DNA from: Tabrizicola fusiformis
GTDB lineage: Bacteria; Pseudomonadota; Alphaproteobacteria; Rhodobacterales; Rhodobacteraceae
Length of the DNA stretch: 64,000 bases
Assembly: GCF_013328815.1 (NCBI RefSeq)
Contig: NZ_JABUHN010000006.1
Location: 186,001 to 250,000 of the forward strand
Reading direction: 5' to 3'
The translations under genes and the position numbers were made by a program. Shown here one piece after another: positions 15,849-25,261 of the stretch. The stretch's first letter is position 1, and each line of letters opens with the position of its first letter. The notes beneath the pieces are model-generated. The model saw only the letters and a program-made list of their open reading frames with translations. It was not told the DNA's origin and did not search any database.

Positions 15849-15881
15849 TTAGGACCAGACAAAGCACGCCGATATATCCAG
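15849..15881 (-). promoter_or_regulatory. Direct repeats upstream of tpa, candidate TauR operator
   Basis: On the tpa strand, CTGGATATAT and CTGGTCCTAA start 23 bases apart, the same period as the xsc repeats. They lie 89-121 bases upstream of tpa. The first half-site is degenerate; the shared spacing is the main support. Confidence 0.5.
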
Positions 15882-15908
15882 CCGGACCCGCCGGGTTGAA
15901 AAACGTGC

Positions 15909-15951
15909 TTGACGAAATTGGAACGTTCCGATTATTAGATTGGAACGTTCC
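15909..15951 (+). promoter_or_regulatory. Promoter with two identical palindromic operators
   Basis: TTGACG (15909-15914) and TATTAG (15933-15938), 18 bases apart, form a plausible sigma-70 promoter. Two identical palindromes GGAACGTTCC occupy 15920-15929 (inside the spacer) and 15942-15951 (just downstream of the -10), with centres 22 bases apart, about two helical turns. A palindrome with central CG is typical of LacI-family operators, and the operon carries a LacI-type regulator at 30273. Repression by that protein is inferred. Confidence 0.8.
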
Positions 15952-15971
15952 ATATGACTCAGGAGAGCCAG

Positions 15972-17003
15972 ATGACCCAGCCACAGCACGGTTCCCTGCA
16001 ATGGGGCCTGATCGGGGCCAGCACGATTGCCGCCGAACATATGATCGGCGCGATCCGGGCCACGGGCGGGGTGGTGGCGCATGTCGTCTCGGGCAATCCA
16101 GCCCATGCGGCGACCTATGCGCAGGCCCATGGCATCGCCGGCCATGGCAGCGATCTGGGCGCCATGCTGGCCGATCCGGCCATCGGCGCGGTCTATATCT
16201 CGTCCACGAATGACAAGCACCGCGCACAGGCGCTGGCGGCCATTGCGGCGAGCAAGCATGTCTTGTGCGAAAAGCCGCTGGCCCTGACGCTCGCCGATGC
16301 CGAAGGGATGGTCGAGGCGGCCGAGGCGGCGGGCGTGGTCTTTGCCACCAATCACCATCTGCGCAATGCGGGCAGCCATCTGACCATCCGCGAGCTGATC
16401 CGCGCGGGCCGGATCGGGCGGGTGCTGTCGATGCGGGTGCATCATGCGGTGATGCTGCCGCCGCATCTGCAAGGCTGGCGGATCAATGACCCTGCGGCGG
16501 GCGGCGGCGTGATCCCGGATATCACCGTGCATGACGCCGACACCGTGCGCTTTCACCTGGATGAAGACCCCGAAGAGATCGTGGCAATGGCCGCCGCCTC
16601 GGGCCTTGGCGAGGGGGTCGAGGATTCGGTGATGTCGGTCTGGTCGATGCCCTCCGGCGTGCAGGTCTTTGCCCATGAAAGCTTTACCCATGCCTTCGCC
16701 GGTTCGGGGATCGAGGTGCATGGCACCGAAGGGTCAATCTTTGCGCGGGGTGTGATGACGCAGCGGCCCTTGGGCGAAATCACTTTGGTCACGGCAGCGG
16801 GGGCCGAGGTGGTGCCCTTTCCGGCCCATAACCTCTATGTCCGCGGGATTGAACAGTTTCTGGCCGCCGTTGCGGGCAAGGGCCGTCCAGCGGCGGATGG
16901 CTGGGACGGGTTGCGGTCCTTGGCGGTGGCGCTGACGGTACGGGCGGCGGCCTTGACCGGCACGCGGCAGCGCGTGGTGTCGTCGCCGGTTTCGGGGGCC
17001 TGA
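15972..17003 (+). CDS. Gfo/Idh/MocA family oxidoreductase
   Basis: NAD(P)-dependent dehydrogenase of the glucose-fructose oxidoreductase/inositol dehydrogenase family, 343 aa. It has an N-terminal Rossmann fold (GLIGASTIAAEHMIG), the CEKPLALT motif near 97 whose Lys is catalytic, and IPDITVHDADTVRFHL near 180, the family's D-x3-H-type active-site helix. The start at 15972 has AGGAGA 6 bases upstream; an ATG at 15954 falls within the operator region and lacks one. First gene of the 17-kb operon, 1 base from the next gene. The polyol or sugar substrate is unknown. Confidence 0.88.
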   Translation: MTQPQHGSLQWGLIGASTIAAEHMIGAIRATGGVVAHVVSGNPAHAATYAQAHGIAGHGSDLGAMLADPAIGAVYISSTNDKHRAQALAAIAASKHVLCEKPLALTLADAEGMVEAAEAAGVVFATNHHLRNAGSHLTIRELIRAGRIGRVLSMRVHHAVMLPPHLQGWRINDPAAGGGVIPDITVHDADTVRFHLDEDPEEIVAMAAASGLGEGVEDSVMSVWSMPSGVQVFAHESFTHAFAGSGIEVHGTEGSIFARGVMTQRPLGEITLVTAAGAEVVPFPAHNLYVRGIEQFLAAVAGKGRPAADGWDGLRSLAVALTVRAAALTGTRQRVVSSPVSGA

Positions 17004-17004
17004 G

Positions 17005-18576
17005 ATGGGCAAGCTTGTCACCCCCGAGCAGGCCGTCGCCCGCATTGCCGATGGTGCCGTCGTTACCGTGTCCTCCTCTTCCGCCCTCGGCTGCCCGGAC
17101 AAGGTGCTTGAGGCGCTGGGTGCCCGGTTCCGCGCGACCGGCGCCCCGCGCGGGCTGACCACGATCCACCCGATCGCGGCGGGGGATATGTATGGCGTCA
17201 AGGGCATCGACCATATCGCGCTGGACGGGCTTCTGGGCCGGGTGATTGCCGGGTCTTACCCCTCGGGCGGATCGAACCTGCCGATGCCGGAAATCTGGAA
17301 GATGGTCACCGAAGACCGCATTCCGGCCTATAACGTGCCCTCGGGCATCCTCTTTGACATGCACCGCGACGTGGCCGCGCGCAAGCCGGGGGTGCTGACA
17401 CAGGTGGGCTTGGAAACCTTCGTCGATCCGGTGCGCGAGGCTTGCGCAATGAACGCGAAGGGCGCCGCGCAACCCATTGTTTTCCGAGTTGAGTTCGGCG
17501 GCGAGACCTGGCTGCATTTCCCCAGTATCACCCCCGATGTCTGCATCCTGCGCGCCACCACCGCCGATGAGCATGGCAACCTGACCTATGAACATGAGGG
17601 CGCCTATCTGGGCGGGCTGGATCAGGCGATTGCCACCCGCAACCATGGCGGGCTGGTCATCGCGCAGGTAAAACGCATGACGGCGCGCGGCTCGTTGCGC
17701 CCGCATGACGTGCGGGTGCCGGGCCATCTGGTGGACCTGATCGTGCTGGACCCCGATCAGAAACAGACCACCGAAACGCCCCATGATCCGGCGATTTCCG
17801 GCGAGGTCATGCGGCCATGGGCCAGTTTCCGGCTGGCCGAACATGGGGTGGAAAAGGTCATCGCCCGCCGCGCCGCGATGGAATTGCGGGCGGGGCAGAC
17901 GGCGAACCTTGGATTTGGCATCTCGGCCATGGTGCCGCGTGTGCTGCTGGAAGAGGGACAGGCGCAGGCGGTGACCTGGGCCATCGAACAGGGCGCCGTC
18001 GGGGGAATGCCCCTGACCGGATTTGCCTTTGGCTGCGCCAGCAATGCCGATGCCTATGTCCCCTCCCCCCAGCAATTCACCTATTTTCAGGGCGGCGGCT
18101 TCGATGTGTCCTTCCTGTCCTTTCTCGAGGTGGATGTGGAAGGCAATGTCAACGTCTCGAAACTGGGCAAGAAACCCTACCTCACGGCGGGTTGCGGCGG
18201 CTTCGTTGACATCACCTCGCAGGCGCGGCGGATCGTGTTTTCCGGCTGGTTCGAGGCGGGGGCGGAAATCGCGTTGAGCGATACCGGCCTGACGGTGGTG
18301 AAGCCCGGCAAGTTCACCAAGATGGTGCCCGCGGTGGAACATGTGACCTATTCCGGCGCCCGTGGCCGCGCGCTGGGGCAGGATGTGCTATACATTACAG
18401 AGCGCTGCGTGATGCGCGCCACCGAGGCCGGCCTTGTCGCGGTTGAGGTGATGCCGGGCATCGACCCCGCCCGCGACATCGTGGCGGCCAGCGGCGGCCG
18501 GGTTCGGCTGGCCGAGGATGCCCGGCTCATGCCCCTGTCGCTCTTGTCGCAGGGTCCGATGGGGTTGCGGCTGTGA
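17005..18576 (+). CDS. Fused family I acyl-CoA:carboxylate CoA-transferase
   Basis: 523-aa single-chain enzyme with alpha-like N-half and beta-like C-half, as in propionate CoA-transferase and E. coli YdiF. The catalytic Glu is in the EQGAVGGMPLTG motif near residue 330, which forms the glutamyl-CoA intermediate. The N-terminal VTVSSSSALGCPDKVLEAL is the usual CoA-transferase opening. It activates an organic acid using another acyl-CoA. It sits between a sugar-type dehydrogenase and a crotonase, so an acid produced in this operon is probably its substrate. Confidence 0.88.
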   Translation: MGKLVTPEQAVARIADGAVVTVSSSSALGCPDKVLEALGARFRATGAPRGLTTIHPIAAGDMYGVKGIDHIALDGLLGRVIAGSYPSGGSNLPMPEIWKMVTEDRIPAYNVPSGILFDMHRDVAARKPGVLTQVGLETFVDPVREACAMNAKGAAQPIVFRVEFGGETWLHFPSITPDVCILRATTADEHGNLTYEHEGAYLGGLDQAIATRNHGGLVIAQVKRMTARGSLRPHDVRVPGHLVDLIVLDPDQKQTTETPHDPAISGEVMRPWASFRLAEHGVEKVIARRAAMELRAGQTANLGFGISAMVPRVLLEEGQAQAVTWAIEQGAVGGMPLTGFAFGCASNADAYVPSPQQFTYFQGGGFDVSFLSFLEVDVEGNVNVSKLGKKPYLTAGCGGFVDITSQARRIVFSGWFEAGAEIALSDTGLTVVKPGKFTKMVPAVEHVTYSGARGRALGQDVLYITERCVMRATEAGLVAVEVMPGIDPARDIVAASGGRVRLAEDARLMPLSLLSQGPMGLRL

Positions 18577-19340
18577 GCGCGGTTCACCTGACCGTCAGCG
18601 GCGGGATTGCCGAGTTGAAACTCGACAATCCCGCCAAGCTGAACGCGCTGACATTGGCGATGCTGGCCGATCTGGCGCGGCATCTTGAGCTGCTGGAGCA
18701 GGACGGCACCTTGCGCGCCGTGATCCTCTGTGCGGCGGGCGAGAAAGCCTTTTGCACCGGCGCCGACATTACCGCCTGGGGCGATCTGTCGCCCGCCGAA
18801 TTCGCCCGGGATTGGGTGCGGGGCGGGCACCGGCTGTTTGACCGGCTGGCGCGGTTGCAGGTGCCCACGATTGCCGTCTTGCAGGGGCATTGCTTTGGCG
18901 GCGGGCTGGAACTGGCCGCCGCCTGCGATCTGCGGGTGATGGCGCCTGCCGCAACGCTGGCCCTGCCGGAAACCGGGGTGGGGATCGTGCCCGGATGGTC
19001 GGGCACCCAGCGGCTGCGCCGCCTGCTGCCGGAACCCGTGGTGAAAGAGATGGCCCTGTTCGGTCGCCGCCTGAGTGCGGAGCGCGCCCATGCCCTTGGC
19101 TTTGTGGCGGAAATCTCGGACAGCCCCCGCGCCGCCGCCGATGCCATCGCCGCCCGGCTGGCCACCACCAGCCCCCGCGCGACCGAGGTGGCGAAATACA
19201 TGATCCACGCCGGCGCAGGCGAAGATGCCCCCGCGCTGATCGAGGCGCTGGCCGCAGGCAAGACCGCCGCAACGGCCGACAAGGCCGAAGGCGTCGCCGC
19301 CTTCCGCGCCAAACGCAAACCTGAATTTCCCGGGAAGTAA
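18573..19340 (+). CDS. Enoyl-CoA hydratase/isomerase (crotonase) family protein
   Basis: 255-aa crotonase-fold enzyme. Oxyanion-hole segments are EKAFCTGADITAWG near 60 and GHCFGGGLELAAACDL near 105; LPETGVGIVPGWSGTQRL near 130 carries a catalytic-position Glu. It starts with GTG in a GTGA overlap with the CoA-transferase, so the two are translationally coupled, and probably act one after the other on the same acyl-CoA (hydration, dehydration or retro-aldol/Claisen-type cleavage). The exact reaction cannot be read from sequence. Confidence 0.88.
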   Translation: MSAVHLTVSGGIAELKLDNPAKLNALTLAMLADLARHLELLEQDGTLRAVILCAAGEKAFCTGADITAWGDLSPAEFARDWVRGGHRLFDRLARLQVPTIAVLQGHCFGGGLELAAACDLRVMAPAATLALPETGVGIVPGWSGTQRLRRLLPEPVVKEMALFGRRLSAERAHALGFVAEISDSPRAAADAIAARLATTSPRATEVAKYMIHAGAGEDAPALIEALAAGKTAATADKAEGVAAFRAKRKPEFPGK

Positions 19341-19341
19341 G

Positions 19342-20859
19342 ATGCTGGACCTGACCATTCTTGCCGCCACCGGCACCACCCTTCCCGATGCGCCCTTCCA
19401 GGGCCGCCATCTGATCGGCAATGTCTGGACCGAGAGCGCCGCCACCTTCCCCCGCCGCTCTCCCTCGCATGGCGTCACCGTTTCGGTCTCGGCACAAGGC
19501 ACCGAGGCGGAAACCGATGCCGCCATCGACGCCGCCCGCGCGGCCTTTGACGACGGCGGCTGGAGCCGCGCGCCCGCCAAGACCCGCGCTGCGTTCCTGA
19601 CCCGCGTTGCTGATCTGATCGAGGCGAATGTCGAGCGGATCGCCCTCCTGGAAACTCTGGAAACCGGCAAACCGATCAGCCAGTCGCGGGGCGAGGTTTC
19701 GGGGGCCGCCGACCTCTGGCGCTATGCCGCCTCGCTGGCCCGCACCCTGCATGGCGACAGCCACAACACGCTGGGCGCCGATATTCTGGGCGTCGTGGTC
19801 AAGGAACCGATCGGCGTGGTGTCGATCATCACCCCTTGGAATTTCCCCTTCTGGATTCTGTCGCAGAAACTGCCCTTCGCGCTGGCCGCCGGTTGCACCT
19901 GTGTGGTGAAGCCGTCGGAGATGACGCCCTCTTCCACCGTGATGCTGGGCGAATTGCTGCTGGAGGCGGGCCTGCCCACGGGCGTGGTCAACATCGTGCT
20001 GGGCTATGGCCAGCCGGTCGGCGCCCGCATGGCCAGCCACCCGGAGGTGGACATGGTGACCTTCACCGGATCGACCGCGGTGGGCAAGGGCATCACGGCG
20101 GCGGCGAGCGGCACGCTGAAGAAGGTGGCGCTGGAGCTTGGCGGCAAGAACCCGCAGATCATCTTCCCCGATGCCGATCTCGATCAGGCCGCCGATGCGG
20201 TGACCTTCGGCATCTATTTCAACGCCGGGGAATGCTGCAATTCCGGCAGCCGGATTCTGGTGCATGAGGATATCGCGGCGAATTTCACCGCCCGCGTCGT
20301 CGCCCTGTCGCGCAAGGTGGTGTTCGGCGACCCCCTGCACCCCGACACACAAGTCGGCGCCATCGTGACCCCGGCGCATCAGGACAAGATCGACGGCTAT
20401 GTGCAGGCCGCGCAGGCGGCTGGCGCCACGGTGGCGCTGGGTGGTGCCCCGTTGCAGGTGCCGGGGCTGGCGGGCGAGTTCTATCAGCCGACCGTGGTGA
20501 CAGGGGTGACGACTGATATGGCCATCGCCCGCGACGAGGTGTTCGGCCCGGTGCTGTCGGTCCTGACCTTCCGCACGGCGGAAGAGGCGGTCGCACTGGC
20601 CAATGCCAGCGACTACGGCCTTTCGGCGGGGGTGTGGAGCGAGAATGTCCATACCTGCCTTGACCTCGCGCGCCGTCTGCGCGCCGGCACCGTCTGGACC
20701 AACACCTGGATGGACGGTTTCCCCGAACTGACCTTCGGCGGCTTCAAACAGTCGGGCAGCGGGCGCGAGATCGGGCGCTACGGGTTGGAGGAATTTCTCG
20801 AGATCAAGACGCTGTGCATGCGGGTCGGCCGGACCCGCGCGCTGTGGGTGCGCCCCTGA
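19342..20859 (+). CDS. Aldehyde dehydrogenase family protein
   Basis: 505-aa NAD(P)-dependent aldehyde dehydrogenase of the betaine/gamma-aminobutyraldehyde type. [20 protein letters not shown] near 165 and [11 protein letters not shown] near 240 bind the cofactor; [10 protein letters not shown] has the general-base Glu near 265 and GECCNSGSR the nucleophilic Cys near 300. It starts 1 base after the crotonase stop. It likely oxidises an aldehyde formed by one of the operon's alcohol oxidases. Confidence 0.9.
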   Translation: MLDLTILAATGTTLPDAPFQGRHLIGNVWTESAATFPRRSPSHGVTVSVSAQGTEAETDAAIDAARAAFDDGGWSRAPAKTRAAFLTRVADLIEANVERIALLETLETGKPISQSRGEVSGAADLWRYAASLARTLHGDSHNTLGADILGVVVKEPIGVVSIITPWNFPFWILSQKLPFALAAGCTCVVKPSEMTPSSTVMLGELLLEAGLPTGVVNIVLGYGQPVGARMASHPEVDMVTFTGSTAVGKGITAAASGTLKKVALELGGKNPQIIFPDADLDQAADAVTFGIYFNAGECCNSGSRILVHEDIAANFTARVVALSRKVVFGDPLHPDTQVGAIVTPAHQDKIDGYVQAAQAAGATVALGGAPLQVPGLAGEFYQPTVVTGVTTDMAIARDEVFGPVLSVLTFRTAEEAVALANASDYGLSAGVWSENVHTCLDLARRLRAGTVWTNTWMDGFPELTFGGFKQSGSGREIGRYGLEEFLEIKTLCMRVGRTRALWVRP

Positions 20860-20927
20860 AGGCGCCCCCGGACAGCGAAACCGGCCATCAACGGCGCATG
20901 AAGGCGCCACTTCTGGGAGGAAGAAGA

Positions 20928-22184
20928 ATGACCAAGACCATGATGAAGGGCTTTGCCTCGGCTTTGGCGCTGACGGTGGGGATGAGTGCGGCCGCACAGG
21001 CGGCAGATGTCGAGGTGCTGCACTGGTGGACCTCGGGCGGCGAGGCGGCGGCTCTGAACGTGCTGAAGGAAGACCTCGCCTCCAAGGGCATCGGCTGGGT
21101 GGACATGCCGGTGGCGGGCGGCGGCGGCGAAGCGGCGATGACCGCGCTGCGCGCCCGGGTGACCGCAGGCGACCCGCCGACCGCCGTGCAGATGCTGGGC
21201 TTTGACATTCAGGATTGGGCCGCCGAAGGCGCCTTGGGCAACCTTGATGCCACCGCCGCCGCCGAAGGCTGGGATGCCGTGGTGCCAACCGCCTTGCAGG
21301 CGTTCTCGAAATATGACGGCCACTGGATTGCCGCCCCGGTGAACGTGCATTCCACCAACTGGGTCTGGATTTCCAAAGCCGCCCTCGACGCCGCCGGCGG
21401 CAAGGCGCCGGAAACCTGGGAAGAGCTGGTGGCCCTTCTGGATGCGATGAAGGCCAATGGCATCACGCCCTTGGCCCATGGCGGCCAGCCCTGGCAAGAT
21501 GCCACGGTGTTCGACGGCGTTGTGCTGTCGCTGGGCACCGATTTCTACAAGGCGGCGCTGATCGACCTTGATCCGGCGGCGCTCGGCGGCGAACAGATGG
21601 CCGAAGCCTTCAACCGGCTGATCAAGCTGCGCTCTTATGTCGATGACAACTTCTCGGGCCGCGACTGGAACCTGGCTTCGGCCATGGTGATCAACGGCGA
21701 AGCCGGGATGCAGATGATGGGCGACTGGGCCAAGGGCGAGTTCCTGAAGGCGGGCAAGGTGCCGGGCACCGATTTCGTCTGCATCCGCTTCCCGGGCACC
21801 CAAGGGGCCGTGACCTTCAACAGCGACCAGTTCGCCATGTTCGGCATCGAAGGCGAAGACAAGGTGGCCGCGCAGGCCGCCATGGCCTCGGCCATCCTGA
21901 ACCCGACCTTCCAGTCGGCCTTCAACGTGGTCAAGGGCTCGGTTCCGGCGCGCACCGATGTGCCGAACGACGCCTTCGACGATTGCGGCAAGAAGGGTAT
22001 GGCGGACCTCGCCGAAGCCAATACCAATGGCAAGCTCTTCGGCTCGATGGCCCATGGCCATGCCGCCCCGGCTGCGGTCAAGAACGCGCTCTATGACGTG
22101 GTGACGGCGGCCTTCAACGGCGAATATGCCGATGGCGCCGCCGCAGCAACGGCGCTGGCCGAAGCGGTCGCCGCCGCCCAGTAA
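20928..22184 (+). CDS. ABC transporter substrate-binding protein, CUT1 sugar type
   Basis: 418-aa periplasmic binding protein of solute-binding family 1. An N-terminal signal peptide ([20 protein letters not shown], cleavage probably after AAQA) precedes [19 protein letters not shown], the typical mature start of glucose/mannose-type binding proteins. The start is fixed by GGGAGG 7 bases upstream. It is followed by a double-palindrome element before the permeases, often a sign of higher expression of the binding protein. Ligand unknown. Confidence 0.92.
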   Translation: MTKTMMKGFASALALTVGMSAAAQAADVEVLHWWTSGGEAAALNVLKEDLASKGIGWVDMPVAGGGGEAAMTALRARVTAGDPPTAVQMLGFDIQDWAAEGALGNLDATAAAEGWDAVVPTALQAFSKYDGHWIAAPVNVHSTNWVWISKAALDAAGGKAPETWEELVALLDAMKANGITPLAHGGQPWQDATVFDGVVLSLGTDFYKAALIDLDPAALGGEQMAEAFNRLIKLRSYVDDNFSGRDWNLASAMVINGEAGMQMMGDWAKGEFLKAGKVPGTDFVCIRFPGTQGAVTFNSDQFAMFGIEGEDKVAAQAAMASAILNPTFQSAFNVVKGSVPARTDVPNDAFDDCGKKGMADLAEANTNGKLFGSMAHGHAAPAAVKNALYDVVTAAFNGEYADGAAAATALAEAVAAAQ

Positions 22185-22222
22185 GCGCCCCGCGGCAAGG
22201 CGGCGCCCGCGCCCGCCTTGCC

Positions 22223-22268
22223 GCAAATTCCTTCGAAGGAATTTGCAAAAGTTTTCGAAAACTTTTGC
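22223..22268. repeat. Double-palindrome element, copy 2
   Basis: Two perfect 24-base palindromes sharing a central GC: 22223-22246 (half GCAAATTCCTTC) and 22245-22268 (half GCAAAAGTTTTC). Lies between the binding-protein gene and the first permease. Confidence 0.85.
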
Positions 22269-22290
22269 TGCACCCGGCCGGGAGGGCCCG

Positions 22291-23184
22291 ATGTCCACAT
22301 CCACCACAGCGGATTTCCGCACCCGTTTGCAGGACTGGCTGCCCAAGGTGGTGCTTGCACCCTCTTTCGCGGTGATCCTGCTGTTCGTCTACGGCTTCAT
22401 CGCCTTTACGGTCGTGCTGTCCTTCACCGGCTCCAAGATGCTGCCGAAGTTCGATTTCATCGGCTTCACCAATTACGCCAAGCTCTTTGCCTTGCAGCAC
22501 TGGACAACGGCGGTGGTCAATCTGGCGATCTTCGCCACGCTTTACATCGCCATTTCCATGGCGGTCGGCCTGATGCTTGCGATCTTCCTTGACCAGAAAA
22601 TCCGCGGCGAGGGGCTGCTGCGGCCGCTCTACCTTTACCCGATGGCACTCTCGTTCATTGTGACCGGCACGGCATGGAAATGGTTCCTCGATCCGGGGAT
22701 CGGGCTGGAAAAGACCATGCATCTCTGGGGCTGGGAATCGTTCCACTTCACATGGATCAAGGACAGCGACATGGCGATCTATACCATCGTCATCGCGGCA
22801 GTCTGGCAGACCTCGGGTTTCGTGATGGCGATGTTTCTGGCCGGGCTGCGCGGCATCGACAATGAAATCCTGAAAGCGGCGCAGATCGACGGCGCGTCGA
22901 ACTGGCAGCTTTACCGGCGGATCGTGATCCCGATGCTGCGCCCGGCCTTCCTGTCGGCCTTCGTGATCCTGTTCCACTTGGCGATCAAGAGCTATGACCT
23001 TGTGGTCGCGCTGACCGGCGGCGGCCCGGGGCGGGCCACCGAACTGCCCGCGACCTTCATGTATTCCTACACCTTCACCCGCAACCAGATGGGCATCGGG
23101 GCCTCTTCCGCCGTGATCATGCTGATGACCATTGCGGCGATCATGGTGCCCTATCTCTACTCCGAGCTGAAGGAGAAGCCGTGA
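22291..23184 (+). CDS. ABC transporter permease 1, MalF-like
   Basis: 297-aa inner-membrane permease with six hydrophobic spans. The cytoplasmic EAA loop is EILKAAQIDGASNWQLYRRI near residue 200, which docks on the ATPase. The ATG at 22291 is preceded by GGAGGG. An upstream in-frame extension would read through the palindrome repeat and was rejected. It ends in a TGATG overlap with permease 2. Confidence 0.92.
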   Translation: MSTSTTADFRTRLQDWLPKVVLAPSFAVILLFVYGFIAFTVVLSFTGSKMLPKFDFIGFTNYAKLFALQHWTTAVVNLAIFATLYIAISMAVGLMLAIFLDQKIRGEGLLRPLYLYPMALSFIVTGTAWKWFLDPGIGLEKTMHLWGWESFHFTWIKDSDMAIYTIVIAAVWQTSGFVMAMFLAGLRGIDNEILKAAQIDGASNWQLYRRIVIPMLRPAFLSAFVILFHLAIKSYDLVVALTGGGPGRATELPATFMYSYTFTRNQMGIGASSAVIMLMTIAAIMVPYLYSELKEKP

Positions 23185-24062
23185 TGGCCGCCGTAACGCA
23201 GGACACCGCCGTTTCCACCGGCCGCGTCACCCGCACTTTCCTTTATGTCGTCCTGGGGGTCTTCGCGCTCTTCTACCTGTTGCCGCTTTATGTGATGGGG
23301 GTGAATTCGGTCAAACCGCTGGCCGAAATCACCGGCGGCAACATGATGGCCCTGCCCCGGGTCTGGACGCTGGAGCCATGGCGCGCCGCATGGTCCACCG
23401 CCCAGATCGGGATCGAGCCGACCGGGCTGCGGCCCTATTTCCTGAACTCGATCCTGATGGTGGTGCCCGCTGTGGCGATCTCCACCGTGCTGGGGGCGCT
23501 GAACGGCTATGTGCTGACCAAATGGCGGTTCCGTGGGGATACGATCGTCTTCGGCCTGATGCTGTTTTCCTGCTTCATCCCGTTTCAGATCGTGCTGATC
23601 CCGATGGCGCTGGTTCTGGGCAAGCTGGGGCTGGCAGGTTCGGTGCCGGGGCTGGTCATGGTGCATGTGGTCTACGGCATCGGTTTCACCACGCTTTACT
23701 ATCGCAACTACTATGCCAGCTTCCCGACCGAGCTGGTGCGGGCGGCGATGATGGATGGCGCGGGGTTCTTCCAGATCTTCTGGCGGATCATGCTGCCGGT
23801 CTCGGGGCCGATCACGGTGGTCTCGGTGATCTGGCAATTCACCAATATCTGGAATGACTTCCTGTTCGGCGCCAGCTTTGGCGGCACCTCGCAGCCGATG
23901 ACAGTGGCGCTGAACAACCTCGTGCAATCCTCGACCGGGGTGAAGGAATACAACGTCCATTTCGCCGGGGCGATCCTTGCCGCGCTGCCCACGCTCTTTG
24001 TCTATATCGTCGCCGGGCGCTACTTCGTGCGCGGCCTGATGGCCGGGAGCGTCAAAGGATGA
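23184..24062 (+). CDS. ABC transporter permease 2, MalG-like
   Basis: 292-aa inner-membrane permease with six hydrophobic spans, the second subunit of the channel. The EAA-type loop is ELVRAAMMDGAGFFQIFWRI near 190. The ATG at 23184 shares its A with the stop of permease 1. An 86-base gap with a double-palindrome element separates it from the ATPase gene. Confidence 0.92.
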   Translation: MAAVTQDTAVSTGRVTRTFLYVVLGVFALFYLLPLYVMGVNSVKPLAEITGGNMMALPRVWTLEPWRAAWSTAQIGIEPTGLRPYFLNSILMVVPAVAISTVLGALNGYVLTKWRFRGDTIVFGLMLFSCFIPFQIVLIPMALVLGKLGLAGSVPGLVMVHVVYGIGFTTLYYRNYYASFPTELVRAAMMDGAGFFQIFWRIMLPVSGPITVVSVIWQFTNIWNDFLFGASFGGTSQPMTVALNNLVQSSTGVKEYNVHFAGAILAALPTLFVYIVAGRYFVRGLMAGSVKG

Positions 24063-24073
24063 TCCGTCGCGCC

Positions 24074-24120
24074 GCAAAATTCTTCGAAAAATTTTGCCAA
24101 GAACTTTCGAAAATTCTTGG
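24074..24120. repeat. Double-palindrome element, copy 3
   Basis: Two near-perfect 24-base palindromes sharing one base: 24074-24097 (half GCAAAATTCTTC) and 24097-24120 (half CCAAGAACTTTC), each with one mismatched pair. Lies between permease 2 and the ATPase gene. Confidence 0.8.
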
Positions 24121-24148
24121 CTTCACCCCCACCGTCCGGAGCTGATCC

Positions 24149-25261
24149 ATGGGCTTTCTCGACATATCCCACGTCACCAAATCCTATGGCCAGGTGCAGG
24201 TGCTGCATGAGGTGGACATCGCGGTGCAGGAAGGGGAGTTCCTTGTCCTCGTCGGCCCCTCGGGCTGCGGAAAGTCCACCCTGCTGAACATGATTGCCGG
24301 GCTTGAGGCGATTTCCTCGGGCGATATCGCCATCAAGGGCCGGGTGATCAACGGCGTGCATCCCTCCAAGCGCAACATCGCCATGGTGTTCCAGTCTTAC
24401 GCGCTTTACCCCAACATGACCGTGGGCCAGAACATGACCTTCGGCCTTGAGATGCACGGCGTGCCCAAACCGGCGCGCGATGCCGCGCTGGCCGATGTGG
24501 CAAAGCTTTTGCAGATCGACCATCTCTTGGACCGCAAACCGGGGCAGCTTTCCGGCGGGCAGAGGCAGCGCGTTGCGATGGGCCGCGCCCTGGTGCGCAA
24601 CCCCGATGTGTTCCTGTTTGACGAGCCATTGTCCAACCTGGATGCCAAGCTGCGGGTGGACATGCGCACCGAGATCAAGAAGCTGCACCAGAAGCTGAAA
24701 ACCACCATCGTCTATGTCACCCATGACCAGATCGAGGCGATGACGCTGTCGACCCGCATTGCGGTGATGAACAAGGGCTATGTCCAGCAACTGGGCACGC
24801 CGAAGGAAATCTATGACACACCCGCCAATCTCTTCGTGGCGACCTTCATGGGCAGCCCGGCGATGAACATCCTGCCCGCGACGGTGGTGATGGAGGGGGG
24901 GCAGCCCCATGCCGAAATCACCGATGCCGATGGCGCGCGGCGGCTGTTGCGCTTTTCCCAAGGCAATCTGGCGGAATGGGCGGACAAGCCGATCCTGCTG
25001 GGCATCCGCCCCGAGGCGATCACCGACCCCGAGGGGGCCGACCGCAAATCGGCCAATATCCAGCCCCTTGCCAACCGGGTGACGGTGACGGAACCGGCCG
25101 GGTCGGATACCTTTGTCACCATGACCCTGTCGGGCAAGGATGTGATTGCGCGGATGCGGGCCGATGCCATGGTGGCGCCGGGCGAGGTCTTTGACTTTGC
25201 CATCAACATGGACAAGGCCGTGGCCTTTGACCCCGCGACCGAGGCGCGCATTCCGCAATGA
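24149..25261 (+). CDS. ABC transporter ATP-binding protein, UgpC/MalK family
   Basis: 370-aa ATPase energising the importer. Walker A GPSGCGKST near 37, Q-loop VFQSYALYPNMTVGQN near 80, signature LSGGQRQRVAMGRAL near 133, Walker B VFLFDEPLSNLD near 155 and switch His in VTHDQIEAMTL near 190. A C-terminal TOBE/OB-like regulatory domain (residues ~240-370) marks the MalK/UgpC subgroup. Its stop overlaps the following GMC gene by 4 bases, physically linking transport to oxidation. Confidence 0.94.
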   Translation: MGFLDISHVTKSYGQVQVLHEVDIAVQEGEFLVLVGPSGCGKSTLLNMIAGLEAISSGDIAIKGRVINGVHPSKRNIAMVFQSYALYPNMTVGQNMTFGLEMHGVPKPARDAALADVAKLLQIDHLLDRKPGQLSGGQRQRVAMGRALVRNPDVFLFDEPLSNLDAKLRVDMRTEIKKLHQKLKTTIVYVTHDQIEAMTLSTRIAVMNKGYVQQLGTPKEIYDTPANLFVATFMGSPAMNILPATVVMEGGQPHAEITDADGARRLLRFSQGNLAEWADKPILLGIRPEAITDPEGADRKSANIQPLANRVTVTEPAGSDTFVTMTLSGKDVIARMRADAMVAPGEVFDFAINMDKAVAFDPATEARIPQ

